From: Rhodococcus sp. BP22
GTDB taxonomy: Bacteria > Actinomycetota > Actinomycetes > Mycobacteriales > Mycobacteriaceae
Direction: 5' to 3'
DNA length: 64,000 nt
Assembly (NCBI RefSeq): GCF_014281965.1
Contig: NZ_JACFTB010000008.1
Span: 124,001 to 188,000, forward strand
Shown here: positions 41,365-49,906 of the stretch, one piece after another
How the letters are laid out: every line of letters begins with the position of its first letter
Numbering within the stretch: the first letter of the stretch is position 1
Position numbers and translations under genes: made by a program
Notes under the pieces: model-generated
The model's input: the letters and a program-made list of their open reading frames with translations, nothing else
Databases searched by the model: none
What the model was told of the DNA's origin: nothing

Positions 41365-41892
41365 TCAGGCGGGGCAGGGAGGCCCGCGCGTACCGACCCC
41401 GGAAGACACCAACAGCCGGAGAACGACGTCGGGACGGTACTCGGGTGCTCCGGGGCAAGGGAACTGCTGCACCGGAATCGACAGGTTCAGCACCGGGAGA
41501 ATGCGACGGAGGATGGACAGTGCGTGCCCATGTCCCAGAACGGCCGCTCGAATCAGTAACGCACACAACACCGTTGCGAATGCGTGAGCACCCGCCATCG
41601 TGGGTGTCAGGAAAGACCCGTGATCATGTTCGGCGGCGATCGTCAAAATCGTGTGGCCGAGCAGTTGGCCGACGATCAGGGTCGCCGGCGTCGAAGCCCA
41701 TCCCCCACGCTCGCCGAGAGCTGCGACCGCTCCACCCACCGCGGCACTGATTGCGAGGAGAAGAATCAGAGCCGCCTCGCTCGGCATCATGGCTCCCCCA
41801 CCGACACCGTGCGCGGCGACACTCAGCGCACCGGATGCGGCGCCGACGAACACACCACGTACGCGCGCGCGACCGTCCGACCGGGGAGTCAT
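41365..41892 (-). CDS. Multi-span membrane protein with His-rich loops
   Basis: A 175-residue protein with about five hydrophobic spans. AAEHDHGSFL, AGAHAFATV and GHGHALSI carry histidines that could bind metal. Position upstream of the PCu(A)C and DyP genes suggests a copper role. The family is not recognised with certainty. The ATG at 41892 has a weak ribosome-binding site. Confidence 0.65.
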   Translation of the reverse strand: MTPRSDGRARVRGVFVGAASGALSVAAHGVGGGAMMPSEAALILLLAISAAVGGAVAALGERGGWASTPATLIVGQLLGHTILTIAAEHDHGSFLTPTMAGAHAFATVLCALLIRAAVLGHGHALSILRRILPVLNLSIPVQQFPCPGAPEYRPDVVLRLLVSSGVGTRGPPCPA

Positions 41893-41904
41893 GAGGACAC
41901 CATA

Positions 41905-41937
41905 CCGCCGACTACTACAACCCCTAGTAGTCGGCGG
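41905..41937 (-). terminator. Terminator hairpin of the btu-like operon
   Basis: CCGCCGACTACTA (41905-41917) pairs perfectly with TAGTAGTCGGCGG (41925-41937) over a 7-nt loop. The stop codon of the FhuF-like gene is inside the structure. Because the copper gene starts only 13 nt beyond, the same dyad might also serve as an operator for it. Confidence 0.65.
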
Positions 41938-42616
41938 CGATCTCGAGTCCACGCCGACGATCCTCGGGCGTTCGCCGAGGGCAGCTGGTGCACTTGTCGG
42001 CTCCTGCGGTCTCGTACAGAAGACAGCACGAGCAGCGCCGGGTGAACCGGCAGCCCCCTACGTCGACGAATCTCGGTGACGGCAGCGTTTCCTGCATATT
42101 CGCGATCAACGACATCGCGAAGCGACTGCCGACGGTCCTGTCGCCAAGTGCGGCCCCCACGTCGAGGCTTCGGTTCGCGATGGAGTCCGTCGCGATTGCC
42201 CACAATGCCTGTCGGCGGGCTCCCGAGGCCTCGGCGAGTACGTCGATGATGCCCGCGAACGTTGTGTCCAGTGCGGGTGCCAGTTGCTCGGTCGAGATGG
42301 TCCGCTCGGTTCTCACCCCACCCAGGTAGCCGTTCGGACGCAGGAAGCAGTGTGCGGTATCGAGGCTTGGATCTGCGGCCTCACCGGTCACCATCGCGGT
42401 GGCGACAGCAACGAAGGCGAGCGTCGAGCTCGCTGAATACCACCACAGGGTGCCATTGACTCGGTCGTCGACGCAGTTCCACCGCACCCCGGTGTCGACG
42501 ACGCGTGCCCGTATCCAGTCGGCGTCGAGCATCACCGACGCGGGAAGATCGAACGGGCCTTCGAGGTACTCACCGAGCCCTGGTATCCGCGCCGCGGCAC
42601 GCGCATAGACGCTCAT
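41924..42616 (-). CDS. FhuF-like (2Fe-2S) reductase
   Basis: A 230-residue protein ending in RRCSCCLLYETAGADKCTSC, the C-C-x10-C-x2-C cluster of the FhuF C-terminal domain, which holds a 2Fe-2S centre. FhuF proteins reduce Fe(III) in imported siderophores. Here the gene overlaps the ATPase gene of an operon headed by a cobalamin riboswitch, so it might act on a corrinoid instead. Its start at 42616 overlaps the ATPase stop as ATGA. Confidence 0.85.
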   Translation of the reverse strand: MSVYARAAARIPGLGEYLEGPFDLPASVMLDADWIRARVVDTGVRWNCVDDRVNGTLWWYSASSTLAFVAVATAMVTGEAADPSLDTAHCFLRPNGYLGGVRTERTISTEQLAPALDTTFAGIIDVLAEASGARRQALWAIATDSIANRSLDVGAALGDRTVGSRFAMSLIANMQETLPSPRFVDVGGCRFTRRCSCCLLYETAGADKCTSCPRRTPEDRRRGLEIAADY

Positions 42617-43380
42617 GCCAGACCGTGTACTTCGAAGACGGGCCTCGGATGGGTACGCACCGTGGCGCGAATGCCGAACACCTCCGCGAGCAACGTGTCG
42701 GTCAGAACTTCGGCGGTCGGGCCCGAAGCAACGACGGATCCACCGTCGAGAACCGCCAGCGAGGAGCAGTACTCGACGGCCAGACGCAGATCGTGCACAG
42801 TGATGACGATAGCGAGCCCGTCGGCAGCAAGATCGGCAATGGCGCTCATGACGATCAGTTGGTGGCGCAGATCGAGATGGTTGGTCGGCTCGTCGAGCAG
42901 CAGAATTCGCGGCTGTTGAGCCAGCGCGCGCGCAATGGAGACGCGTTGCCGCTCACCACCGGACAATGCGCCGACATCACGGTCGGCCAGAGCGAACAAT
43001 TCCATTCGATGCAGGCAGGATGTCACTACCTCGTCATCGGATGCGGTCGGGGGAGAAAACCATCCGCGGTGCGGCACCCTCCCGAGCGCGACCGATTCTC
43101 GGACCGTCAACCCCACGGATGCCTCGGGTTCTTGTGCTGCGACGCCGACGGTCCGAGCGAGTTCAGAACGCTTCATCGACCGTGCGTCGACATGGTCGAC
43201 GAGAACGGACCCGGACGCCGGCGTCAGCGCCCGGTAGCAGCAGCGGAGCGCCGTGGTCTTACCTGAACCGTTGGGTCCGACGAGTCCCAGAATTTGCCCG
43301 GGCCGGACACTGAAATCGATGCCGTGCAGCACTTCTCGCGATCCGAGCCGGGCAGTGACCTCGTGTATCGACAGAGTCAT
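42613..43380 (-). CDS. ABC transporter ATPase, BtuD-like
   Basis: A 255-residue cytoplasmic ATPase with Walker A GLVGPNGSGKTTAL, signature LSGGERQRVSIARAL, Walker B RILLLDEPTNHLD and switch TVHDLRLA. This is the FecE/BtuD subfamily, which powers siderophore or vitamin B12 import. It overlaps the permease and FhuF-like genes by ATGA. The riboswitch favours cobalamin as substrate. Confidence 0.93.
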   Translation of the reverse strand: MTLSIHEVTARLGSREVLHGIDFSVRPGQILGLVGPNGSGKTTALRCCYRALTPASGSVLVDHVDARSMKRSELARTVGVAAQEPEASVGLTVRESVALGRVPHRGWFSPPTASDDEVVTSCLHRMELFALADRDVGALSGGERQRVSIARALAQQPRILLLDEPTNHLDLRHQLIVMSAIADLAADGLAIVITVHDLRLAVEYCSSLAVLDGGSVVASGPTAEVLTDTLLAEVFGIRATVRTHPRPVFEVHGLA

Positions 43381-44465
43381 CGCTCGGCCCTTCCGTATTG
43401 ACGAGAGAGCATGAATACGAAGATCGGAGCACCGACCAGCGCGGTGACCACTCCGACCGGCACCTCCGTGCTGCTGGCAACCGATCGCGCGAGCGTATCT
43501 GCCCCCACCAACGCGATCGCCCCGAGCAAAGCCGCCACGGGAAGCAACCTGACGGCCCGGGTACCGACGATGTATCCCGCGAGATGAGGTACGAGCAAAC
43601 CCACGAAACCGATTCCGCCACCGACGGATACGGCGGCACCGGCCAGCACCGAGACAGCCAGGAGCTGCAGAACACGGAATCGCTGAACATTCAATCCCAG
43701 AGCGGCGGCGCCGTCGTCACCCGTCTTGAGCAGGTCCATACGCGGCGCACTGAGCAACACCACTGTGCCGACCACCAGGAGCGCGAGGGTGGGGAATGTC
43801 AATGTCGACCAGCGTGCGTCGCCGAATCCTCCTGCAAGCCAATGCAACACACCGCTCAGACTGCGCTCGTCGGCGAAAACGAGAAGAGTGAAGGTGATCA
43901 ACGCCGAGAACACGGCGCCCAATGCGACGCCGACGAGGATGATCGCCGTCGACTGCGGGTACCTGCCACCGATCAACAGTGCCAGGAACAACGGGATCAT
44001 CGCCCCGACGAAGGCCGCCGCTGGAATGGTGAAGACCCCGAGCGCACCCGCTCCGATACCGAGCGCCATCACCACCACGACGCCGAAGCCCGCTCCCGAG
44101 GAAACTCCCAGCAGGTACGGGTCAGCCAGCGGGTTACGCGTGACAGCCTGGGCGACACCGCCCGCGATCGCAAGCGAGGCACCGACGACCGCGGCCGTAA
44201 CCGAACGCGGAAGACGGGAGTCGAGGACGATCACTGCGCGCGCCTCGGTCCACCAGGATTCGAACGCTCCCGGCATCACCTTGTGCATCACGATCGCCCA
44301 GACGTCGCCGACGGGAATCCGTACCGATCCGAACGATGCTGCCGCTGCGATCGCAGCCAGAAGACCGATGGTCAGCAGTACAAGAACCACTCCGAGCCCG
44401 AGGCGTGAACGCCGGGTCGACGTGGGTTCGGCAGGCGCAGTTCGTGTTTCGACGGCGGTGGCCAT
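43377..44465 (-). CDS. ABC transporter permease, BtuC/FecCD family
   Basis: A 362-residue permease with about ten spans, starting MATAVETRTAPAEPT at 44465 where it overlaps the binding-protein stop (TGATG). Family landmarks are VVGASLAIAGGVAQAVTRNPLADPYLLGVSSGAGFG (a continuous region near 85-120, given here in part), GGIGFVGLLVPHLA and RLLPVAALLGA. It imports corrinoid or siderophore, and the riboswitch argues for corrinoid. Confidence 0.93.
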   Translation of the reverse strand: MATAVETRTAPAEPTSTRRSRLGLGVVLVLLTIGLLAAIAAAASFGSVRIPVGDVWAIVMHKVMPGAFESWWTEARAVIVLDSRLPRSVTAAVVGASLAIAGGVAQAVTRNPLADPYLLGVSSGAGFGVVVVMALGIGAGALGVFTIPAAAFVGAMIPLFLALLIGGRYPQSTAIILVGVALGAVFSALITFTLLVFADERSLSGVLHWLAGGFGDARWSTLTFPTLALLVVGTVVLLSAPRMDLLKTGDDGAAALGLNVQRFRVLQLLAVSVLAGAAVSVGGGIGFVGLLVPHLAGYIVGTRAVRLLPVAALLGAIALVGADTLARSVASSTEVPVGVVTALVGAPIFVFMLSRQYGRAER

Positions 44466-45460
44466 CAGTCCTGGAACCGGTCCGGGTGCAGTGCGCGTGC
44501 GAGGGTGTCCACGCTCGTCACCAGTCGTGGGCTCTCGAAGAAGTCGTCGAGCGGTACGACGATGAAGTTGTCGCGTCGGACGGCAGGCGTCGTCGCCATG
44601 ATCGGTTGACTTTTCAGGAAGGCGATCTTGTCCTGCGCGGAGGTATCGCCGTAGTCGAGGACGACGATCGCCTGTGGTGCGCGTTCGCCGATGATCTCCC
44701 ACGTCGTGTCCAGGTAGGGACGCTCCCCTTCGGGGAAGATGTTTCCCGCCCCGGCGTAATTTCCGATGAGTTGACCGACGCCGACGCCCCCGATGGTCGT
44801 GGGAACATCTTCACCGGAGTCGTAGAAGAATGTCGGGGTCGGAGCTACATCGGTCAATTTCTCGCCCACTGCATTCAGGCCCGCCACGACACCTTCGGTG
44901 ATGTCCTTCGCGGCATCCTCGGCTCCCAGAATCTCGCCGAGTTGGGTGTAGTCGTTTTCGAGCATCCCGATATCGGGGAATCCAGATCCGCAATATTCGG
45001 AGAACAGGAACGTCGCGATGCCGACGTCGGTGAACGATTCACGGGAGCGGCCCTCCTTGTCGTTGAATGCACTTCGCATGCCGCCCACGACGAGGTCCGG
45101 GTCGAGATCGAGGATCTGTTCTTTGGTCGGGTATTCATCGGCGAGGCCGGCGATTCGTTCGAACGCATCTGCCGTCTCCGCCGTCGGGGTGGCGTTCTGA
45201 TAGCCCATCCCGACGATCCGATCCGCGACACCCATCTCGATCAGCACCTCGGTGACGTGGTCGTTCATGGAAATGATGCGCTGCGGAGGGGCATCGAACT
45301 GCTGGGTGAGGTCGCAGTTGGAGATGGAGACCGGCTCGTCGAACGCGGCCCCGGTCGAGGTGGCGTCTACCGAGTCGCCACGCGAACAGCCCGCGAAGAG
45401 CAGCGCTGTTGCGGAACCTACCGCGACAATTCGGACGATGAAGGGAGTAGATGGTGACAT
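44465..45460 (-). CDS. ABC transporter substrate-binding lipoprotein, BtuF/FepB-like
   Basis: A 331-residue lipoprotein (lipobox LLFAGCS) of the class III binding-protein fold: PPQRIISMNDHVTEVLIEMG, then ILDLDPDLVVGGMRSAF. Sequence alone fits iron-siderophore or cobalamin binders. Because it is the first gene after a cobalamin riboswitch, B12 or another corrinoid is the better guess. Confidence 0.9.
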   Translation of the reverse strand: MSPSTPFIVRIVAVGSATALLFAGCSRGDSVDATSTGAAFDEPVSISNCDLTQQFDAPPQRIISMNDHVTEVLIEMGVADRIVGMGYQNATPTAETADAFERIAGLADEYPTKEQILDLDPDLVVGGMRSAFNDKEGRSRESFTDVGIATFLFSEYCGSGFPDIGMLENDYTQLGEILGAEDAAKDITEGVVAGLNAVGEKLTDVAPTPTFFYDSGEDVPTTIGGVGVGQLIGNYAGAGNIFPEGERPYLDTTWEIIGERAPQAIVVLDYGDTSAQDKIAFLKSQPIMATTPAVRRDNFIVVPLDDFFESPRLVTSVDTLARALHPDRFQD

Positions 45461-45559
45461 ATGAACCTCACTTGGAGCTCAGAGCCACGAAATTGAGAGT
45501 CGACGCGCAGCAGAAAATCAACCACGCGCAGGACTGCCGATTCGTAGACCACGACGAAT

Positions 45560-45735
45560 AGGTGTCGCACACACAGCCGCTGGGTAATCGGACTCGCCAT
45601 CTCCACGAGAAGAGACAGCCCACCGTTGCGGGTCAGCGCCGGATTTCGACCGGCTTCCCCCTGCGACTGGCTTGCTAAGTGCTTCGCCCAGCAGTATGCA
45701 CGAGAGGTTTCGGCAGCGGTCGAGTGCGCCTACCG
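45560..45735 (-). ncRNA. Cobalamin (AdoCbl-class) riboswitch
   Basis: The minus strand holds the conserved core AGGGGGAAGCCGGTCGAAAT, CCGGCGCTGACCCGCAACGG, then GCGAGTCCGATTACCCAGCG. These match the cobalamin-riboswitch core and its B12-box region. It lies between the GAF regulator end and the binding-protein start, about 100 nt before the latter. High cobalamin would shut off the transporter operon. Boundaries are approximate. Confidence 0.85.
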
Positions 45736-45751
45736 AGGCCCACACATGCCG

Positions 45752-47062
45752 TCAGCTGATACGTCGTGCCCGAACCGCGGGTGCCGAAGAATGCGGCAGC
45801 AGTCTGCTGATGTCCTCCGGCAGCAAAATTTCGACGGTCGCCGACGCGTCGAACCGGTAGGGCTGCGTCATGACCACACCGGACAGCTGCTTTCGTAGGC
45901 GAGACATTTCGGCTCGCACGGTGATCGCCCTTCCGCCGTCTCCGAAGAGATCCGCCGCCATCTGTGCCGCAGTCCGCCCCTCCCGGTGGACGGCCAGGAG
46001 GTAGAGAATCTCTGCGTGGCGCGGCGTCGGCTCGTGTGTCCACTCCCCGACCTCGCTACGGATCTGTACCCGAGTGTGCTGCGGATGACGTAGGTCGATG
46101 CAGATCGTAGTGGCACCGGCCGTCTCGGAGACCGATGCGCTCTCCGCCACCCCGGTCGGCCGGACGAGCCATCCCCCGGGCAACGGCTCGACGTCACACA
46201 CACCGAGCGTCGGCATCCAGAACCGTCCTGTGGCCAGATCCTCGGGCAGAAGAACTCGAGTGCGCAACGCTACCGACGAGGTGGCCGCTACCCACCCGTT
46301 GGCGTCGACGGCCAATGCCGGGGCATGCAACCGAGCGAGCATGGGGGCAGCAACCGAACGCAGCCGATCCAGGTTCTGCCGGTGATGTTCACGCAGTTGG
46401 GATTCGGTAAGACGCGCTATGGCATCGACCAGCGCAAGGGTCGTCGGGTGCACGGTGTTTGCGGGCCCGCTGACGTCGAGTGCGCCGAGAACATGCCCGG
46501 TGCGCGGGTCCTTGATGGGCGCGCCTGCGCAGGTCCACGGATGGTGGCTGCGCACGTAGTGTTCCGCGGAGAAGATTTGCACGGCCCGACGCGAGACCAA
46601 CGCAGTACCGATGGCATTGGTACCCACCGCATCCTCGGCCCAGCTGGCACCCTCGACGAATCCGAGTCCGTCGGCGCGATCGAGCACCGACGTCGAGCCA
46701 CTGCGCCACAGCACCCGGCCGTGTCGGTCCGCCACGACGAGGATGTTGTTGCCGTCCTGAACGACCGATTCCAGACCTCTGGCCAGATCGTCGAGGACGT
46801 CGAACAGACCCGAATCCCGACGGCTCCGCTCGAGATCGGAGACGTTGACGAGTGAGGGTGAGATGGATTTTTGCTCGGGATCGATACCGAGGGTCTGCAA
46901 CCGACGCCACGAGTCGCCGATCACCTCGCGTGGCCGGGCGGGACCTTTACCGCCTGCCATCGTCGCGTCGTAGACGGCCGTCAGTATCTGCGCGTAACGG
47001 CGCGGGTCTTCGCCTGCCGCCAGCGCAGGCTCGGGGCCTGTCGACTGAGTCATTGCCGACAA
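45752..47062 (-). CDS. GAF-domain transcriptional activator (AcoR-like N-terminus, winged-helix C-terminus)
   Basis: A 436-residue protein. The N-terminal region (about 45-230) resembles AcoR-type sensors: SWRRLQTLGIDP, then a GAF domain with GASWAEDAVGTNAIGTAL and EHYVRSHHPWTCAGAPI. There is no sigma-54 AAA+ domain. The C-terminus (about 350-415) is a winged helix, RHAEILYLLAVHREGRTAAQ and onward. Such proteins act as sigma-54-independent activators in actinobacteria. It could control the catabolic operon nearby; the effector is unknown. MTQSTG at 47053 is an alternative start. Confidence 0.8.
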   Translation of the reverse strand: MSAMTQSTGPEPALAAGEDPRRYAQILTAVYDATMAGGKGPARPREVIGDSWRRLQTLGIDPEQKSISPSLVNVSDLERSRRDSGLFDVLDDLARGLESVVQDGNNILVVADRHGRVLWRSGSTSVLDRADGLGFVEGASWAEDAVGTNAIGTALVSRRAVQIFSAEHYVRSHHPWTCAGAPIKDPRTGHVLGALDVSGPANTVHPTTLALVDAIARLTESQLREHHRQNLDRLRSVAAPMLARLHAPALAVDANGWVAATSSVALRTRVLLPEDLATGRFWMPTLGVCDVEPLPGGWLVRPTGVAESASVSETAGATTICIDLRHPQHTRVQIRSEVGEWTHEPTPRHAEILYLLAVHREGRTAAQMAADLFGDGGRAITVRAEMSRLRKQLSGVVMTQPYRFDASATVEILLPEDISRLLPHSSAPAVRARRIS

Positions 47063-47098
47063 TTGTGCGCCAGCTCACATAACTGCGAAGAGGTGGGG

Positions 47099-47950
47099 TC
47101 AGTTCGCCTGCATCGACAGAGTTTTGCGGGCACGCCGAGGGGCTCCCAGCTCGGGGAAGAGAGTGCGCGTGACCTCACGGGCGGCATCCATCACCAAGGG
47201 CGCAACTCGCTCGAGTTGCGCAGTCCGCATCTCCCCACACAGCGCGATACCGCCGGCCGGGCCTTCGTAACCACGAATCGCCGACCCAACGCATGCGATC
47301 CCGCGGACCGACTCGCCGAGACCGAACGCCAACCCCTTGCGCTGACGAATTCGGTTCAACTCCAGATGCAGAACCGCCCGCTCGGTGATGGTGCTGTCGG
47401 TGAAGCGGGGAAGGGCCTGGCCGAACAGGGTGTCGACATGCTCAGGATCGAGCCACGCCAGCATCGCCTTTCCGCCTGCCGTCGAGTGTGCCGAGACTCG
47501 GCCACCGACGCGGGACGGCAGTGCGGCCGCGAACCGTCCGCCGACCTTGTCGAGACAGACGCTTTCGGACCCGTCGAGAACGGACAGGTGGACGACCATC
47601 CCGGTCTGCATGTGCAGTTCGTGCAGGATCGGTGCTGCCGCCTCGCGAATCTGGCTACGCCCGCCGTCGCCGCCACCGAGTCCGAGGGCACGCGCACCGA
47701 GGCCATAGCCGACCGAAGAGTGGTCCACCCAGTCGAGCCGGACGAGCTGATCGAGAATGCGGTGAACAGTGGACCGCGGAAGCTGAGTGCAGAACGAGAT
47801 CTCTTCGAGGGACAGCCGGGCTGCTCGACCGTCGAACGCGTCCAGGATCAGGGTCATGCGTTCGACCATCGACGGTGGCAGGTCCGTCTTGGACTGCGCA
47901 CCGGTAGCCCGGCCGGCGAACCTCGCGTCGTTCATGTCAACGATGGTCAT
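47099..47950 (-). CDS. IclR family transcriptional regulator
   Basis: A 283-residue regulator. The winged helix is LSLEEISFCTQLPRSTVHRI and following (about 38-75). The effector domain has CLDKVGGRF, VSAHSTAGGKAMLAWL and RGIACVGSAIRGYEG. It stands between the GAF regulator and the 3' end of the catabolic operon, which it probably controls. Overlapping dyads lie about 180 nt upstream of its start. Confidence 0.93.
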   Translation of the reverse strand: MTIVDMNDARFAGRATGAQSKTDLPPSMVERMTLILDAFDGRAARLSLEEISFCTQLPRSTVHRILDQLVRLDWVDHSSVGYGLGARALGLGGGDGGRSQIREAAAPILHELHMQTGMVVHLSVLDGSESVCLDKVGGRFAAALPSRVGGRVSAHSTAGGKAMLAWLDPEHVDTLFGQALPRFTDSTITERAVLHLELNRIRQRKGLAFGLGESVRGIACVGSAIRGYEGPAGGIALCGEMRTAQLERVAPLVMDAAREVTRTLFPELGAPRRARKTLSMQAN

Positions 47951-48127
47951 GGCACTCCCCCAGATCAGTTTCGAGTCGAATCACAGCTCCACGCATCCTG
48001 GTCGTAACGTTCGGGCGAGCACGGAGCGCAGCAAGAAGTTTCGCGTTGGAGATTTCACCGGCGTACGAAAGGAGAGGTCCGGGGGCAATACCTGCAGTGA
48101 GCAGACGGAGCCGACTCGAGAGCGTGA

Positions 48128-48150
48128 ATCACTGAGTGATACTTGGTATC
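48128..48150. promoter_or_regulatory. Overlapping dyads upstream of the IclR gene (candidate operator)
   Basis: ATCACTGAGTGAT (48128-48140, perfect) overlaps GATACTTGGTATC (48138-48150). They lie in the 279-nt gap between the IclR start and the monooxygenase stop, where autoregulation would be expected. No promoter boxes could be fixed in this gap. Confidence 0.35.
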
Positions 48151-48193
48151 TCATTACACACCAAAGAGTAAAAGAGATTCAGATCACCGTCAA

Positions 48194-48222
48194 GCGGGCC
48201 CACATCCCCAGTGCGGGCCCGC
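48194..48222 (-). terminator. Terminator of the catabolic operon
   Basis: GCGGGCCC (48194-48201) pairs with GGGCCCGC (48215-48222), 7 nt past the monooxygenase stop. On the minus strand it is followed within about 25 nt by the T-rich TCTTTTACTCTTT. Confidence 0.65.
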
Positions 48223-48229
48223 CGTGACG

Positions 48230-49846
48230 TCACTCCTGACTTGCAGCGAGCGCGGTGAGCTCGAACCCCTTGTACCCCGCCGCGGCAGCCTCCGCGATCT
48301 TCTTGCCGTAGTTGCCGAAGCCACCCGCATACATCATGAACATGCGCGGCTTGCCCTCGATGTTTGCACCCATGTACCAGGAGTTGGCCTGTGGGAACAA
48401 AGTTTTCGAGGCAACGGTGGCACACTCGGCCATCCAGTCCGCGGCGGCTTGCTCGCTGGCCTCGATGACCGCGTAACCATTGCTGTCGAGATACGTGATC
48501 ACGTCGGCGATCCAGTTCACGTGCTGCTCGGAGCCCAAAACCATGTTTGCCAGCACACCGGGGCTGCCGGGTCCGGTGACCACGAACAGGTTCGGGAAGC
48601 CGGGCGCAGCGATGCCATGCAATGTCTGCGGGCCTGCCGCCCACTTCTCACGGAGCAGAACCCCGTCGCGTCCACGAATGTCGATGCGATCCAGTGAACC
48701 CGTGATCGCATCGAAGCCCGTGGCGAACACGATCATGTCCAGGTCGTAGTGCGCGTCGCCGGTCGCGATGCCTGTCTCGTCGATCGCGGTGATCGGGGCC
48801 TCACGAAGGTTCACCAGGGTGACGTTGTCGCGGTTGTAGGTCGCGAAGTAGCCCGAGTCGGTAACGATCCGCTTGGACCCGATCGGGTGGTCCGTCGGGA
48901 TCAGCACGTCGGCCAAAGCCTGATCTTCGATGACGGAGCGAATCTTGCGCTCGGCGAAGTCGCGAGCCAGATCGTTGGCCTCGATGTCGCTCATCTGGTC
49001 CGCGAAAGTCTTGGCGAACAACACCCCGCCGAGCTCCCAGTACTGCTCGAACTCTGCTTCCCGCTCGTCCGCCGGAACCTCGAGCGCACTCTTCGGGTTC
49101 GAGACGAAGGGAGAGCCGCCACCGCTGGCCCAACTCTTGCGTCGACGCTCGGCGTAGGTCGCCTTCTGCTCACGGCGAGTCTCCTCGTCCAGCGGGCGGT
49201 TGCTCGCGGGCACGGAGAAGTTCGGGGTGCGCTGGAAGACGTGCAGCGTGGCTGCCTCCTCGGCGATCAGCGGGATGGACTGGATGCCCGAGGATCCGGT
49301 CCCGATGACACCGACCCGCTTACCGGCGAAATCGACACCGGTGCGCGGCCAGTCACCGGTGTGCAGGATCTCGCCGCCGAAGCTGTCGCGGCCCGGGATG
49401 TTCGGCAGGTTCGTCGTGGACAACGCGCCGGTGGCCAGCACACAGAATCGCGCCGTCACCTTATCGCCCTTGTCGGTGACGATGTTCCACCGTGCGGCCT
49501 GCTCGTCGAACGTCGCGGACACCACTCGGGTGTCGAACTCGAAACCGCTACGCAGGTCGAATCGGTCCGCGACGTGTTCGAGGTATGCCAGGATCTCGGG
49601 CTGCGTGGCGTAGCGCTCGGACCAGTCCCACTCCTGCTGCAGGTCATCGTCGAAGGAATACGAGTAGTCGACGCTTTCCACGTCGCAGCGAGCACCCGGG
49701 TAGCGGTTGAAGTACCACGTGCCACCGACGCCCGAAGCTGCTTCGAAGCCCTGGACGTCGAGTCCCTGCCCGCGGAACTTGTGCATCGCGTACAGGCCGG
49801 CGAGGCCTGCTCCGACAACCACCACGTCCACATTGGTTCGCGTCAT
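48230..49846 (-). CDS. Flavin-containing Baeyer-Villiger-type monooxygenase
   Basis: A 538-residue enzyme. The FAD site is VVVGAGLAGLYAMHKF near 8-23. The NADPH site is VGVIGTGSSGIQSI near 185. FGGEILHTGDWP near 160 is the Baeyer-Villiger fingerprint FxGxxxHxxxW. It likely inserts oxygen next to a ketone, giving an ester or lactone, with NADPH and O2. As the last gene of the catabolic run, with two SDRs before it, it fits an alcohol-to-ketone-to-ester route. The ketone is unknown. Confidence 0.92.
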   Translation of the reverse strand: MTRTNVDVVVVGAGLAGLYAMHKFRGQGLDVQGFEAASGVGGTWYFNRYPGARCDVESVDYSYSFDDDLQQEWDWSERYATQPEILAYLEHVADRFDLRSGFEFDTRVVSATFDEQAARWNIVTDKGDKVTARFCVLATGALSTTNLPNIPGRDSFGGEILHTGDWPRTGVDFAGKRVGVIGTGSSGIQSIPLIAEEAATLHVFQRTPNFSVPASNRPLDEETRREQKATYAERRRKSWASGGGSPFVSNPKSALEVPADEREAEFEQYWELGGVLFAKTFADQMSDIEANDLARDFAERKIRSVIEDQALADVLIPTDHPIGSKRIVTDSGYFATYNRDNVTLVNLREAPITAIDETGIATGDAHYDLDMIVFATGFDAITGSLDRIDIRGRDGVLLREKWAAGPQTLHGIAAPGFPNLFVVTGPGSPGVLANMVLGSEQHVNWIADVITYLDSNGYAVIEASEQAAADWMAECATVASKTLFPQANSWYMGANIEGKPRMFMMYAGGFGNYGKKIAEAAAAGYKGFELTALAASQE

Positions 49847-49906
49847 GATCGATTCCTTCTTTCTGGAGAGTGTGTTGGTTTGACTAGCACGCAGATCACC
49901 GGGCTA

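Noticed and set aside
44465..45460. Assigning the binding protein to iron-siderophore uptake (fepB/fecB)
   Set aside because: Family membership allows it, and a FhuF-like gene is present, but the cobalamin riboswitch directly upstream makes corrinoid the better first guess; kept as an alternative.
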